A stretch of DNA of 64,000 nucleotides. Origin: Paracoccus denitrificans. GTDB taxonomy: Bacteria; Pseudomonadota; Alphaproteobacteria; Rhodobacterales; Rhodobacteraceae. Position 1 is the stretch's first letter; each line of letters starts with the position of its first letter. Positions 27,826 to 36,121 of the stretch are shown one piece after another. The stretch covers positions 124,001 to 188,000 of the forward strand of contig QFNE01000005.1 of the NCBI GenBank assembly GCA_003240735.1, given 5' to 3'. A program made the translations under genes and the position numbers. Below the pieces are notes generated by a model, which saw only the letters and a program-made list of their open reading frames with translations, did no database searches and was not told the DNA's origin.

Positions 27826-29013
27826 ATGCGAAAGCCGTTCATACTGCGCAACCCCTCGACCTTGGTGTTTCTTTCGGTGCTGGCCGCATTCACCATCATC
27901 GTCACGATCATGGCGGGGATGGGTCTGGTCTCCACCAGCATGGTCAAGACGCTGGGCAAGACGCTGTGTCTGGCACTGGCAGCCGTCGCCATGGACCTTG
28001 TCTGGGGCTATGCGGGGATCCTCAGCCTTGGGCAAATGGCGTTCTTCGCGCTTGGCGGCTACATGGTCGGCATGTGGCTGATGACGGCGCGGACGCATGA
28101 CATCATCGCCGCGTCGATGGCGAACCTGCCGATTCCCCCGACAGAGGCCGAGGTGTCGCAGGCCGTGGCCACCCAGATCTTCGGTGTCGTAGGCTCCGAC
28201 CAGATGCCGCTGATCTGGTATTTTTCGAATTCACTGACGGCACAGCTTCTGTTGGTGGTGCTGGTGCCGGGTCTTCTGGCGCTGGTGTTCGGGTGGCTGG
28301 CGTTCCGGTCGCGCGTGAACGGGGTTTATCTGTCGATCCTGACACAGGCGATGACATTGGCACTGGCGCTTTACCTGTTCCAGAACGACTCCGGGTTGCG
28401 CGGCAACAATGGGCTGTCGGGTCTGCAGAACATCCCCGGTCTGGACGGGGTGGGGCAGGCCACGTTGTCACTGTGGTTCTTGTGGGCATCCGCGCTGGCG
28501 CTGGGGCTGGGCTATCTGCTGATGGCATGGCTGGTGTCGGGCAAGTTCGGCAGCGTGATCCGTGCCATCCGCGACGACGAGGCGCGGGTGCGATTTCTGG
28601 GCTATTCGGTCGAAAGCTATAAGCTGGTGATCTTTGTTCTGGCGGCAATCGTGACCGGCATCGCGGGGGCGCTGTATTATCCGCAGGCTGGGATCATCAA
28701 CCCCGCCGAACTGGCCCCCATCGCGTCGGTCTATCTGGCGGTCTGGGTCGCGATCGGTGGGCGCGGCCGGCTGTACGGCGCCGCAATCGGGGCAATCGTC
28801 GTGTCGTTGCTGTCCAGCTGGTTCACCGGCGGGCGAGCGCCCAATCTCGACCTGGGGTTTGTCACGCTGCAGGCGGTCAACTGGTGGCAGGTCATCCTTG
28901 GGCTGACCTTCGTTCTGGTGACGCTGTTCGCACCCAAGGGTCTGGCGGGGCTGTTCGATGTTCTGACGCCGCGCCGTCGCCCCACACGCACCTCGACGGA
29001 GGCCGCAGAATGA
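27826..29013 (+). CDS. urtC: Urea ABC transporter permease UrtC
   Basis: This 395-residue LivM-type inner-membrane permease has about ten hydrophobic segments. They include DLVWGYAGILSLGQMAFFALGGYMVGMWLM, an LTQAMTLALALYLFQND segment and the coupling loop SGKFGSVIRAIRDDEARVRFLGYSVESYK. It starts one base after the urtB stop and overlaps the urtD start by ATGA. The gene order urtABCDE is complete here. Confidence 0.95.
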   Translation: MRKPFILRNPSTLVFLSVLAAFTIIVTIMAGMGLVSTSMVKTLGKTLCLALAAVAMDLVWGYAGILSLGQMAFFALGGYMVGMWLMTARTHDIIAASMANLPIPPTEAEVSQAVATQIFGVVGSDQMPLIWYFSNSLTAQLLLVVLVPGLLALVFGWLAFRSRVNGVYLSILTQAMTLALALYLFQNDSGLRGNNGLSGLQNIPGLDGVGQATLSLWFLWASALALGLGYLLMAWLVSGKFGSVIRAIRDDEARVRFLGYSVESYKLVIFVLAAIVTGIAGALYYPQAGIINPAELAPIASVYLAVWVAIGGRGRLYGAAIGAIVVSLLSSWFTGGRAPNLDLGFVTLQAVNWWQVILGLTFVLVTLFAPKGLAGLFDVLTPRRRPTRTSTEAAE

Positions 29014-29753
29014 CCGCCCTTCTGGAAGTGTCCGGCGTCTCTGTCAGCTTTGACGGGTTTCGCGCGATCAACAATCTGTCCTTCGAAATCGGCGCCCGCG
29101 AATTGCGCGCCATCATCGGGCCAAACGGCGCAGGCAAGACGACCTTCATGGACATCGTCACCGGAAAGACGCGGCCCGGCCAAGGCAAGGTCCTTTGGGG
29201 CGAAACCTCGGTCAACCTGCTCAAGATGAACGAGGCGCAGATTGCCCGTGCGGGCGTCGGTCGCAAGTTCCAGCGCCCGACCGTGTTCGAAGACCAAAGC
29301 GTCGGCGACAACCTGACCATGGCGCTGAAAGCCGCGCGCGGCCCCTTCAGTGTGCTGCGCTGGCGCCCGTCGGGGTCCAGCGCCGCGCGGGTGGGCGAGC
29401 TTGCGGCCGAAGTGGGCCTTGGCGGTCAGCTAAACCGCAAGGCCGGAGAGTTGAGCCACGGGCAAAAGCAATGGCTGGAAATCGGGATGCTGCTGGCGCA
29501 GGACCCGCGCCTACTGCTTGTCGATGAGCCGGCTGCCGGGATGACGCTGGCAGAACGCGAACAGACCACCGCGCTGCTTTGCAGGCTGGCGGAGAAGCAC
29601 GCGGTCGTCGTCGTGGAACACGACATGGAGTTCGTCCGCCGCCTGAACTGCCGTGTCACGGTCCTGCACGAAGGGTCTGTTCTGGCCGAGGGCAGCCTTG
29701 ACCACGTCACGGCCAACCAACGGGTCATCGAAGTCTATCTGGGGCGGGGCTGA
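29010..29753 (+). CDS. urtD: Urea ABC transporter ATPase UrtD
   Basis: This 247-residue LivG-type ATPase has Walker A GPNGAGKTT, the signature LSHGQKQWLEIGML (in place of LSGGQ, as usual in UrtD), Walker B LLLVDEPAAGM and the switch histidine in VVVEHDMEFV. The start at ATG 29010 overlaps the urtC stop. The protein ends in the LivG-type IEVYLGRG tail. Confidence 0.96.
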   Translation: MTALLEVSGVSVSFDGFRAINNLSFEIGARELRAIIGPNGAGKTTFMDIVTGKTRPGQGKVLWGETSVNLLKMNEAQIARAGVGRKFQRPTVFEDQSVGDNLTMALKAARGPFSVLRWRPSGSSAARVGELAAEVGLGGQLNRKAGELSHGQKQWLEIGMLLAQDPRLLLVDEPAAGMTLAEREQTTALLCRLAEKHAVVVVEHDMEFVRRLNCRVTVLHEGSVLAEGSLDHVTANQRVIEVYLGRG

Positions 29754-30463
29754 TGCTGGACGCACGCGATATCACGCTGAAATATGCAGGCAGCCAGATC
29801 CTTTACGGGATCGACCTGGTCGCGAACGCTGGCCAGGTCACCTGCGTCATGGGCAACAACGGGGTCGGCAAGACCAGCCTGCTCAAGGTCCTGTCAGGTA
29901 GCCACCCGCGTGCCGGCGGCACCATTTCGCTGGACGGAGAGTATCTGGGCCGGGTGAACGCGCAGACCATGGCCCGCAAGGGCGTGGCCTATGTGCCGCA
30001 GGGCCGGATGATCTTTCCGCGCCTGACGGTCCGGGAAAACCTGGAAACCGGGTTCACGGTCCTGCCGCGCGCGGAACGCACCATTCCGGACGAAATCTTT
30101 GACGCATTCCCCGTGCTGGCCGACATGGCGGGCCGGCGCGGCGGCGATCTGTCGGGCGGTCAGCAACAGCAACTCGCCATCGCCCGGGCGCTGATCATGC
30201 GGCCCAAGGTGCTTCTGTTGGATGAACCGACCGAAGGCATTCAGCCCAACATCATCCAACAGATCGGACGCGTGATCGACAGCCTGCGCACCCGCGGCGA
30301 CATGGCCATCGTGCTGGTCGAACAGTATTTCGACTTTGCCTATGATCTTGGCGACCGGTTTCTGGTGCTGGAACGGGGTCGCGCAGTTCTGTCGGGAACC
30401 CGCGACGACGTATCAAAGGACGCCTTGCGCAATCGTCTGTCCGCGATGGGGGCAGCGGCCTGA
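29753..30463 (+). CDS. urtE: Urea ABC transporter ATPase UrtE
   Basis: This 236-residue LivF-type ATPase has Walker A GNNGVGKTS, a Q-loop PQGRMIFPRLTVRENL, the signature LSGGQQQQLAIARAL, Walker B LLLDEPTEGIQPNI and the VEQYFDFA switch. Its ATG shares a base with the urtD TGA. It is the last gene of the operon and converges on an aldehyde dehydrogenase gene with only 28 bases between. No terminator is recognised there. Confidence 0.96.
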   Translation: MLDARDITLKYAGSQILYGIDLVANAGQVTCVMGNNGVGKTSLLKVLSGSHPRAGGTISLDGEYLGRVNAQTMARKGVAYVPQGRMIFPRLTVRENLETGFTVLPRAERTIPDEIFDAFPVLADMAGRRGGDLSGGQQQQLAIARALIMRPKVLLLDEPTEGIQPNIIQQIGRVIDSLRTRGDMAIVLVEQYFDFAYDLGDRFLVLERGRAVLSGTRDDVSKDALRNRLSAMGAAA

Positions 30464-30491
30464 TGCCGCCCCCCGGGTCTGTCGCCAAACT

Positions 30492-31937
30492 TCAGAACGG
30501 ATAGTGCTGGTTCGGGTCCTCGATCGTGATCCAGCGCAGGTCGGTGAATTCGTGGATCACCTCGGTCCCGCCGAACCGGCCAAAGCCAGACGCGCCGACG
30601 CCCCCGAACGGCATCTGCGGCTCGTCGTTCAGGGTCGGTCCGTTGATATGGACGATCCCGCTGTGGATGCGATTGGCCACTGACAGTGCGCGGCTGATAT
30701 CTTGGGAAAAGACTGCGGCTGACAGCCCGTATTCCGTGTCGTTGGCCACGGCGACGGCGGCGTCATCGCCAGACACGCGGATGATCGGCTTGACCGGGCC
30801 GAAGCTTTCCTCGGCGTAGACGCGCATGTCCGCCGTCACACCGTCTAGCAGCGTCGCGGCCACCATGGCGCCTTTGCGGTCGCCCCCGGCGATGACCTTG
30901 GCGCCCTTTTGGGTCGCATCCTTGATCAGCGCATCCATCTTTTCGCCCGCATCGGGCGTCACCAGCGACCCCAGCACGACCTGATCGCGGGGATCACCCC
31001 ACGGCAACGCCGATGCCCGGTCAGCCAGTCTTTTCGCGAAATCGTCGGCGATGCGATCGTCCACGATGATCCTCTCGGTCGACATGCAGATCTGGCCCTG
31101 GTTCATGAACGCACCAAAGATTGCCGCGTTCACCGCGCCGTCCAGATCGGCGTCGTCCAGAATGACCAAGGGGGCTTTGCCGCCCAGTTCCAGCAAGGCA
31201 GGCTTCAGGTTTTCACCCGCCAGCCGACCGATCACACGCCCCACCTTGCTGGAGCCGGTGAAGTTCACGTGCCGCACCTCGGGTGCCTCGATCAGCGCCT
31301 TGACGACATCTGCCGCATCCTCGGGCGCGTTGGAGACATAGTTGACGGCACCGGCAGGGACACCGGCGTCAACAAAGCAGTCTATCAACAGACGATGAAC
31401 GGCAGGGCACATCTCGGATGCCTTGAGGATCACCGCATTGCCGCAGGCCAAGGGCGACGCGACCGCCCGGGCGGCCAGAATGACCGGCGCGTTCCACGGC
31501 GCGATGGCCAGACAGACTCCTTTCGGCACGCGCACCGACATTGCCAGCGTGCCCGGCTTGTCCGACGGGATCGTGCGCCCGCCCACCTGCGTGGTCAGCG
31601 CCGCCGCCTCGCGGATATGACCCGCGCCCAGACCAACGTTGAACCCCGCCCAAGGCTTTGTCGCCCCGGTTTCCGTGATCATCGCGGCGATGAAGTCGTC
31701 AGCGCGCGCCTCCATCAGTTCGGCGGCCTTGTTCAGTATGCGGCGGCGGTCGTTCGGCCCCATCTTGCCCCATGCGCCGGCCCCCTCGACGGCAGCTTTC
31801 ATCAAGGGTGCGATGTCGTCCTGTCCCATGGCGGCCGCAGTCGTGGCATCCTTACCCGTCACAGGGTCTTTGCGGACAAAGGTCTTGCCGCTGGCGGCCG
31901 GGGTGTCCTGTCCGCCGATACTGAAATGAATGGTCAT
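30492..31937 (-). CDS. NAD(P)-dependent aldehyde dehydrogenase (vanillin/salicylaldehyde dehydrogenase-like)
   Basis: This 481-residue ALDH superfamily enzyme oxidises an aldehyde to its acid. Cofactor and catalytic parts are visible: APWNAPVILAARAVASPLACGNAVILKASE, FTGSSKVGRVIG, the catalytic Glu in LLELGGKAP, the catalytic Cys in NQGQICMSTERI and the late ESFGPVKPIIRV. ATG 31937 is preferred, with GAGG 5 bases upstream, over an ATG 10 codons earlier. Overall style (GHIREAAALTTQVGGRTIPSD) recalls aromatic aldehyde dehydrogenases such as Vdh and DoxF. The substrate cannot be deduced, and no pathway partners are adjacent. Confidence 0.88.
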   Translation of the reverse strand: MTIHFSIGGQDTPAASGKTFVRKDPVTGKDATTAAAMGQDDIAPLMKAAVEGAGAWGKMGPNDRRRILNKAAELMEARADDFIAAMITETGATKPWAGFNVGLGAGHIREAAALTTQVGGRTIPSDKPGTLAMSVRVPKGVCLAIAPWNAPVILAARAVASPLACGNAVILKASEMCPAVHRLLIDCFVDAGVPAGAVNYVSNAPEDAADVVKALIEAPEVRHVNFTGSSKVGRVIGRLAGENLKPALLELGGKAPLVILDDADLDGAVNAAIFGAFMNQGQICMSTERIIVDDRIADDFAKRLADRASALPWGDPRDQVVLGSLVTPDAGEKMDALIKDATQKGAKVIAGGDRKGAMVAATLLDGVTADMRVYAEESFGPVKPIIRVSGDDAAVAVANDTEYGLSAAVFSQDISRALSVANRIHSGIVHINGPTLNDEPQMPFGGVGASGFGRFGGTEVIHEFTDLRWITIEDPNQHYPF

Positions 31938-32230
31938 GATGGCCTCGTGTCGTTGCATCCCCGCCAAATGGGGTTCGGGCAGACAACGCGCAGATCGCCA
32001 AATCGATCACACCCAAGGGTTTTGCATACTGGAACGTGACATGACGGCGCGGTGTCACGGCGCTGTCAGCACAACTGAGGTATGCCACAGCAGGGACTTG
32101 ATGGTCCGGCGCATTGGACTAGATCAAGGCCCATCGCCGATTACGGCGGCCCGAACGCATGGACGCGTCCGGCGTCACATCGAAACCCCGCACGGACATA
32201 TCCGCCAACGGGACTGAAAGGTTGAAGACA

Positions 32231-32833
32231 ATGTCGAACAAGACCCTTGAACTGTTGGCCAACCGCCGCACCCAATACGCACTGGGCGACAAGCTGCCGT
32301 TGTCGCACGACCAGATCGAAGCACTGGTCAAAGAGGCGATCCGCCTTGCGCCGTCGTCCTTCAACTCGCAAAGCTCGAGGGCGGTGATCCTGTTTGGTGC
32401 GGAAAGTAAAAAGGTCTGGTCGCTGATCGAGGGCGAGCTGCGCAAGATCGTTCCTGCCGAAAACTTTGCGTCGACCGAAGCCAAGATGCAGGGGTTTGCG
32501 TCTGGCGCCGGCACCATCCTGTTCTATGAAGATCAGGCCACCATCGAAAAGCTGCAGCAGGACTTTGCGCTGTATGCAGACGCATTCCCGGGCTTCTCGG
32601 CGAACTCGGCGGGAATGGCGCAGCTGGCCGTCTGGACCGCGCTGGCCGAAGAAGGCATCGGCGCCAGCCTGCAGCATTACAGCCCCATCGCCGATGAAGC
32701 GCTGGCCAAGGCGTTCGACGTCCCAAGCAGCTGGAAGCTGATTGCGCAGATGCCGTTCGGGTCGAACGAATCCGCCCCCGGCGACAAGACCTTCATCAAC
32801 GACGATGACCGTTTCGCGGTCTACGGCAAGTAA
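32231..32833 (+). CDS. Nitroreductase-family protein (Frm2/YdgI-like)
   Basis: This 200-residue flavoprotein of the nitroreductase fold has the N-terminal ELLANRRTQYALGDKLPLSHDQIEALVKEAIRLAPSSFNSQSSRAVILFG motif, which binds FMN, and a central FLFYEDQ-like strand. SANSAGMAQLAVWTALAEEGIGASLQHYSP is characteristic of the Frm2/Hbn1-like branch. ATG 32231 is preceded by AAAGG at 9 bases. It is a lone gene, divergent from the aldehyde dehydrogenase. The 293-base divergent spacer (31938-32230) shows no gene and no operator that I can assign. Confidence 0.85.
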   Translation: MSNKTLELLANRRTQYALGDKLPLSHDQIEALVKEAIRLAPSSFNSQSSRAVILFGAESKKVWSLIEGELRKIVPAENFASTEAKMQGFASGAGTILFYEDQATIEKLQQDFALYADAFPGFSANSAGMAQLAVWTALAEEGIGASLQHYSPIADEALAKAFDVPSSWKLIAQMPFGSNESAPGDKTFINDDDRFAVYGK

Positions 32834-32863
32834 GGCTGTCGCCAGGCCCGGTCGTGGCGCGGT

Positions 32864-33853
32864 TCAGGCCGCTGCCATGATCGGGCCATCGATCAGCCGC
32901 ATCAGATCACCGAAATGCCCGTCCGAGCGGGCGGGACGCGTCGGGTCCGAGGTGATCGCCACGGCCAGATTGCGGCGCGTGTTCGACGCGATGATCTGAC
33001 CGCCATATCCCCGCGCGATCGTCCAACCGTCTCGGCTGAGAAACCAGCCATACCCGTAGGCAAGCCCCGAAAACGGTGACCGCGTGCGCCCCTGTTGCGA
33101 TGCGCGAACCCAATCTGCGGGGACCACCTGCCGGCCGTCGAACTGTCCGCCGTCGCGCATCATGACGGCCACGCGCAGCATCGCTTCGGGCGTCAGGGCC
33201 ATTTCGTTGCCCCCGAAATAGTATCCCTGCGGATCGCGCGTCCACGCGGGCACATCGATCCCAAGCCCCTGCCCCAGCGTCTGACGCGCCTGCTGCAGCA
33301 GCGTCTGCCCGGTCGCCACCGCCAGCGCGGCGCCCAGCACATGCGTCGTCCCGGTCGAATAGATCATTGGCCCGCCATTCGGACCCAGCCGCGGTTGCCG
33401 CAGGGCGTAGGCAACCCAGTTCCGCGACGATATCCACGACCCGTAATTGGGCCCTGACGTGCTGCCCAGACCACCCCGAAGCGTGACAAGGTTCTCCATC
33501 GTCAACCCGGCCGCCCCTTCGGTCGCATCCTGAGGAATCAGCCTGGGCGCAACCTCGGCCAAGGTCTGGGACAGATCCTTGATATCCCCGCGCGCAATCG
33601 CCGCGCCAAGAAGAAGTGCCAGCAAGCTTTTGGAGCATGACTTGATGTTCGCTGCCCGCTTCAGGCTAGCGCCGCGATAGGCTTCGGCAACGATCACCTC
33701 GGTCCCGCGCTGCACCATGATCGTCTGCAACTGGTCCAACCCCCGCGCCGCAGTGCGGATCGCAATCGCAGGGTCGGACTGCGCCCGCAGCACTGTTGGC
33801 ATGCAAAGCAAAGCCATACCTGCTGTCGCGAAAACGCGGCGGTTCACGGGCAT
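32864..33853 (-). CDS. Exported serine hydrolase, class C beta-lactamase/esterase-like
   Basis: This 329-residue protein has a Tat-type signal (NRRVFATAGMALLCMP) and a beta-lactamase-related fold. The nucleophile motif SxxK is SCSK. The YxN position reads YST in MIYSTGTTHVLGAALA, and the third motif (KTG-like) is GGQ in RGYGGQIIAS, as in many EstB-like hydrolases. ATG 33853 is chosen because AGGAGG lies 6 bases before it; it abuts an alternative ATG at 33859. True beta-lactamase activity is unlikely with YST and GGQ. A role in peptide or ester cleavage in the periplasm is possible. The substrate is unknown. Confidence 0.82.
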   Translation of the reverse strand: MPVNRRVFATAGMALLCMPTVLRAQSDPAIAIRTAARGLDQLQTIMVQRGTEVIVAEAYRGASLKRAANIKSCSKSLLALLLGAAIARGDIKDLSQTLAEVAPRLIPQDATEGAAGLTMENLVTLRGGLGSTSGPNYGSWISSRNWVAYALRQPRLGPNGGPMIYSTGTTHVLGAALAVATGQTLLQQARQTLGQGLGIDVPAWTRDPQGYYFGGNEMALTPEAMLRVAVMMRDGGQFDGRQVVPADWVRASQQGRTRSPFSGLAYGYGWFLSRDGWTIARGYGGQIIASNTRRNLAVAITSDPTRPARSDGHFGDLMRLIDGPIMAAA

Positions 33854-33901
33854 CGGCATCCTCCTACTTCTGGCGTCGGGTCGGCCGGATCGAACCAGAC
33901 T

Positions 33902-34213
33902 TCAGTCAGCGGCCTGCCCGGGCCGGGTCGTGAACAGGTCGGCCCATTCGGGATGGTGCGCATATTGACGCGCGACGAACTGGCAACGCGGAACAATCCT
34001 GAACCCTTCAGACCGGGCGTCCGACAGCAGCTTGTCCAACAGCGCCTCGGCGACACCCTGACCCCGCGCCTCATTGGGGACAAAGGTGTGATCAGCGCTG
34101 ACGACGCCCGAGCCTTCCTTGGTATAGGCGAGCTCGGCGTCGCCCCCGTCGACATGGGCGACATAGCGCCCTCCGTTGCTTGCATCTTCACGCGTGACAT
34201 TGATCTCGGCCAT
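33902..34213 (-). CDS. GNAT-like N-acetyltransferase, short YjdJ type
   Basis: This small protein of 103 residues has the compact acetyltransferase core. AELAYTKEGSGVVSADHTFVPNEARGQGVAEALLDKLL contains the acetyl-CoA-binding GQGVA, and a C-terminal PRCQFVARQYAHHPEWADLF is typical of the YjdJ/GTLF3B group. ATG 34213 has a G-rich ribosome site (AGGGGG) 5 bases upstream; a longer reading adds 37 unsupported residues. The substrate is unknown. Confidence 0.85.
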   Translation of the reverse strand: MAEINVTREDASNGGRYVAHVDGGDAELAYTKEGSGVVSADHTFVPNEARGQGVAEALLDKLLSDARSEGFRIVPRCQFVARQYAHHPEWADLFTTRPGQAAD

Positions 34214-34397
34214 GGTGACCCCCTGTCGTTCATGTTCAAGGATAACCACCGCCATCGCCCACAGGTTTCCGATCAAGAGACCAAGGCGAAAATCCGACCG
34301 TTTTGGTTGACAATCGTCACCCACGCTCTAGTCATGCGCCCAAGCAGCCAGATCGCCGCGCGGTTGAGCCGAAAATCCATCCATCGGGAGTATCCGC

Positions 34398-35834
34398 ATG
34401 CGTACCCTTTCCTTGCGCACCCTTCTGGGCGCATCCGCAATCAGTCTGGCCCTGACCCTGCCAGCCAGCGCTGAAACCATCTTCACCCCATCGAACGATG
34501 GCTTTCCGGGGTCGGTGCGGGCGGCATCTGTCGAACAGGGCATGCCGATCCTGCAAGGTGGCGCGGTCAAGATCAGCGGCGAAAAGCTGATCCCCGGCCA
34601 GCAGATCACCTTGATGCGCGGCACGACAAAACTGAACGACGAGCCGATCACCGTTGACGCCGATGGCGCCTTCAGCTTCGATCTGACGCTGGACACGGAT
34701 GCTGCCATCGGGCTGCAACCGATCGTGGTTCTGGCTGAAAACCCCGCCGCGGCCGAGGTGGTCGAATTGAAGATTTCCCCTGACGTCCCCGTGACCGGTA
34801 CCGATCGCTTCGATCTGACCAGCGAGAAGATCGCAAATGGCCTTTATCAGGTCATCTATTCGCCCAAATCGGACGCGCTGTTCGTGACATCGGCCGTGGG
34901 TCGCCCGCCGGTCAAGGAATCTGCCGTGTCCAAGGTCGACCCTGCGACGCTGAAAGTCGTGGCCCAAGCCACGCCGCCCGAAGCCCCGGCGCGTCCCGGC
35001 GCCCCTGCCCCTGCCCCTGCAGCGGGCGGCAAGCCCGACGACGGCCGACCCGCCCTGTTTGCGGCATACGGTGTCGGCGTCGACGACGCCCATGACAACG
35101 TCTGGGTCACGAACACGCGTCAGGACACCATCGCCGTCTACAAGCAGTCCGACCTGTCGCTCGTCAAACAGTTCGAACCCGGCGCCGTGACCCATTCCCG
35201 CGATGTCGTCATCGACGAGGCGAACGGGCGCGCCTATGCGTCCGCCACCGGCACCGGCAATATCGAGGTGTTTGACACCGCATCGCTGGAACAGCTGGAC
35301 CCCATCGTCATCAAGTCGGGCCAGCGCGGCGGTCAGTTTTCGACCATGGCGCTGGACATTGATTCCGCCTCCGGCACGCTGGTGACCGTGTCGATGGACA
35401 CCAATGAACTGGCGGTCGTCGATGTGGCAACGGGCGAATCCAACGTCTTCCCGCTGCCAGGTGCCAAGGTCGCGTCCGGTGTGGCCTATGATGCCAAGGA
35501 CAAGCGCGCCTATGTCGTGTCGCAGGCGACCGACAACCTTCTGATCGTGAACGCGGAAGACGGGACGGTTCTGCACGACGTCGAAACCGGCGCAGGCCCG
35601 CTGAATGTCACCTTCGATCCGGCAAGCCGGCTGGCTTACATCGCCAATCGCGGCGCCGGAACTATCACGGTCGTGAACCCGGACGGTGAAATCGTCGGCA
35701 ACCTGGAAGTCGGCACCTATCCGAACCAGCTGCGCGCCGATGGCAAGGGCAACATCTGGGCGGTCAACAAGTCGCGCGGACAGGATGACGATGCAGGCGA
35801 CCGGCTGACGCGGATCATCCCCAAAGCAAACTAA
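34398..35834 (+). CDS. Periplasmic YncE-like beta-propeller protein
   Basis: This 478-residue secreted protein has a Sec signal (MRTLSLRTLLGASAISLALTLPASA). A first domain of about 110 residues has ATHP-like beta-strands. A seven-bladed propeller follows with repeated units such as NVWVTNTRQDTIAVYKQSD, GRAYASATGTGNIEVFDT and RAYVVSQATDNLLIVNAEDG. A proline/alanine-rich stretch (PEAPARPGAPAPAPAAGG) interrupts the blades. GGGAG lies 7 bases before the ATG. In E. coli, yncE lies beside the TonB receptor gene yncD; here a TonB receptor gene follows, which suggests a conserved partnership. The biochemical function is not established. Confidence 0.85.
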   Translation: MRTLSLRTLLGASAISLALTLPASAETIFTPSNDGFPGSVRAASVEQGMPILQGGAVKISGEKLIPGQQITLMRGTTKLNDEPITVDADGAFSFDLTLDTDAAIGLQPIVVLAENPAAAEVVELKISPDVPVTGTDRFDLTSEKIANGLYQVIYSPKSDALFVTSAVGRPPVKESAVSKVDPATLKVVAQATPPEAPARPGAPAPAPAAGGKPDDGRPALFAAYGVGVDDAHDNVWVTNTRQDTIAVYKQSDLSLVKQFEPGAVTHSRDVVIDEANGRAYASATGTGNIEVFDTASLEQLDPIVIKSGQRGGQFSTMALDIDSASGTLVTVSMDTNELAVVDVATGESNVFPLPGAKVASGVAYDAKDKRAYVVSQATDNLLIVNAEDGTVLHDVETGAGPLNVTFDPASRLAYIANRGAGTITVVNPDGEIVGNLEVGTYPNQLRADGKGNIWAVNKSRGQDDDAGDRLTRIIPKAN

Positions 35835-35856
35835 CTTCGCCCTAACCGGCAACAAT

Positions 35857-35891
35857 CAGGCGACGCGCAGCCACAGGCCGCGCGTCGCCTG
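35857..35891 (+). terminator. Hairpin after the YncE-like gene
   Basis: CAGGCGACGCGC (35857-35868) pairs perfectly with GCGCGTCGCCTG (35880-35891), loop 11 bases. No T-run follows. It probably ends or attenuates transcription before the TonB receptor gene. Confidence 0.6.
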
Positions 35892-36121
35892 CGCGTGCGC
35901 ATATTTATCAAACCATTGAATTTGTTGCAATTTAATCACTTCTGAAAGTCGGCTGTCACGATCTGTTGACCCGGCCCGACACTTTGCGCCACACGCGATG
36001 GCAAGGGCGCGCCCCCGCGCGGGACGGGCCATCACATCGCCAGCCTCTGTCAGCCAGCCACATCGTCGTCAGGGCGCGTGTTCCGCACGCCGCCCATCAT
36101 CTGGCTTATCGGAGAGTTTCC
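35892..36121 (+). promoter_or_regulatory. Leader region of the TonB receptor gene
   Basis: This is a 230-base AT-richer stretch without a gene. It contains an imperfect dyad, TTGAATT (35916-35922) and AATTTAA (35929-35935), that could be an operator. I see no convincing Fur, Irr or RirA box. GGAGAG lies 5 bases before ATG 36122. Confidence 0.35.

Noticed and set aside
32864..33853. Beta-lactamase resistance gene
   Set aside because: SxxK is present but the second and third motifs are YST and GGQ, which fits an EstB-like hydrolase better than a resistance enzyme.
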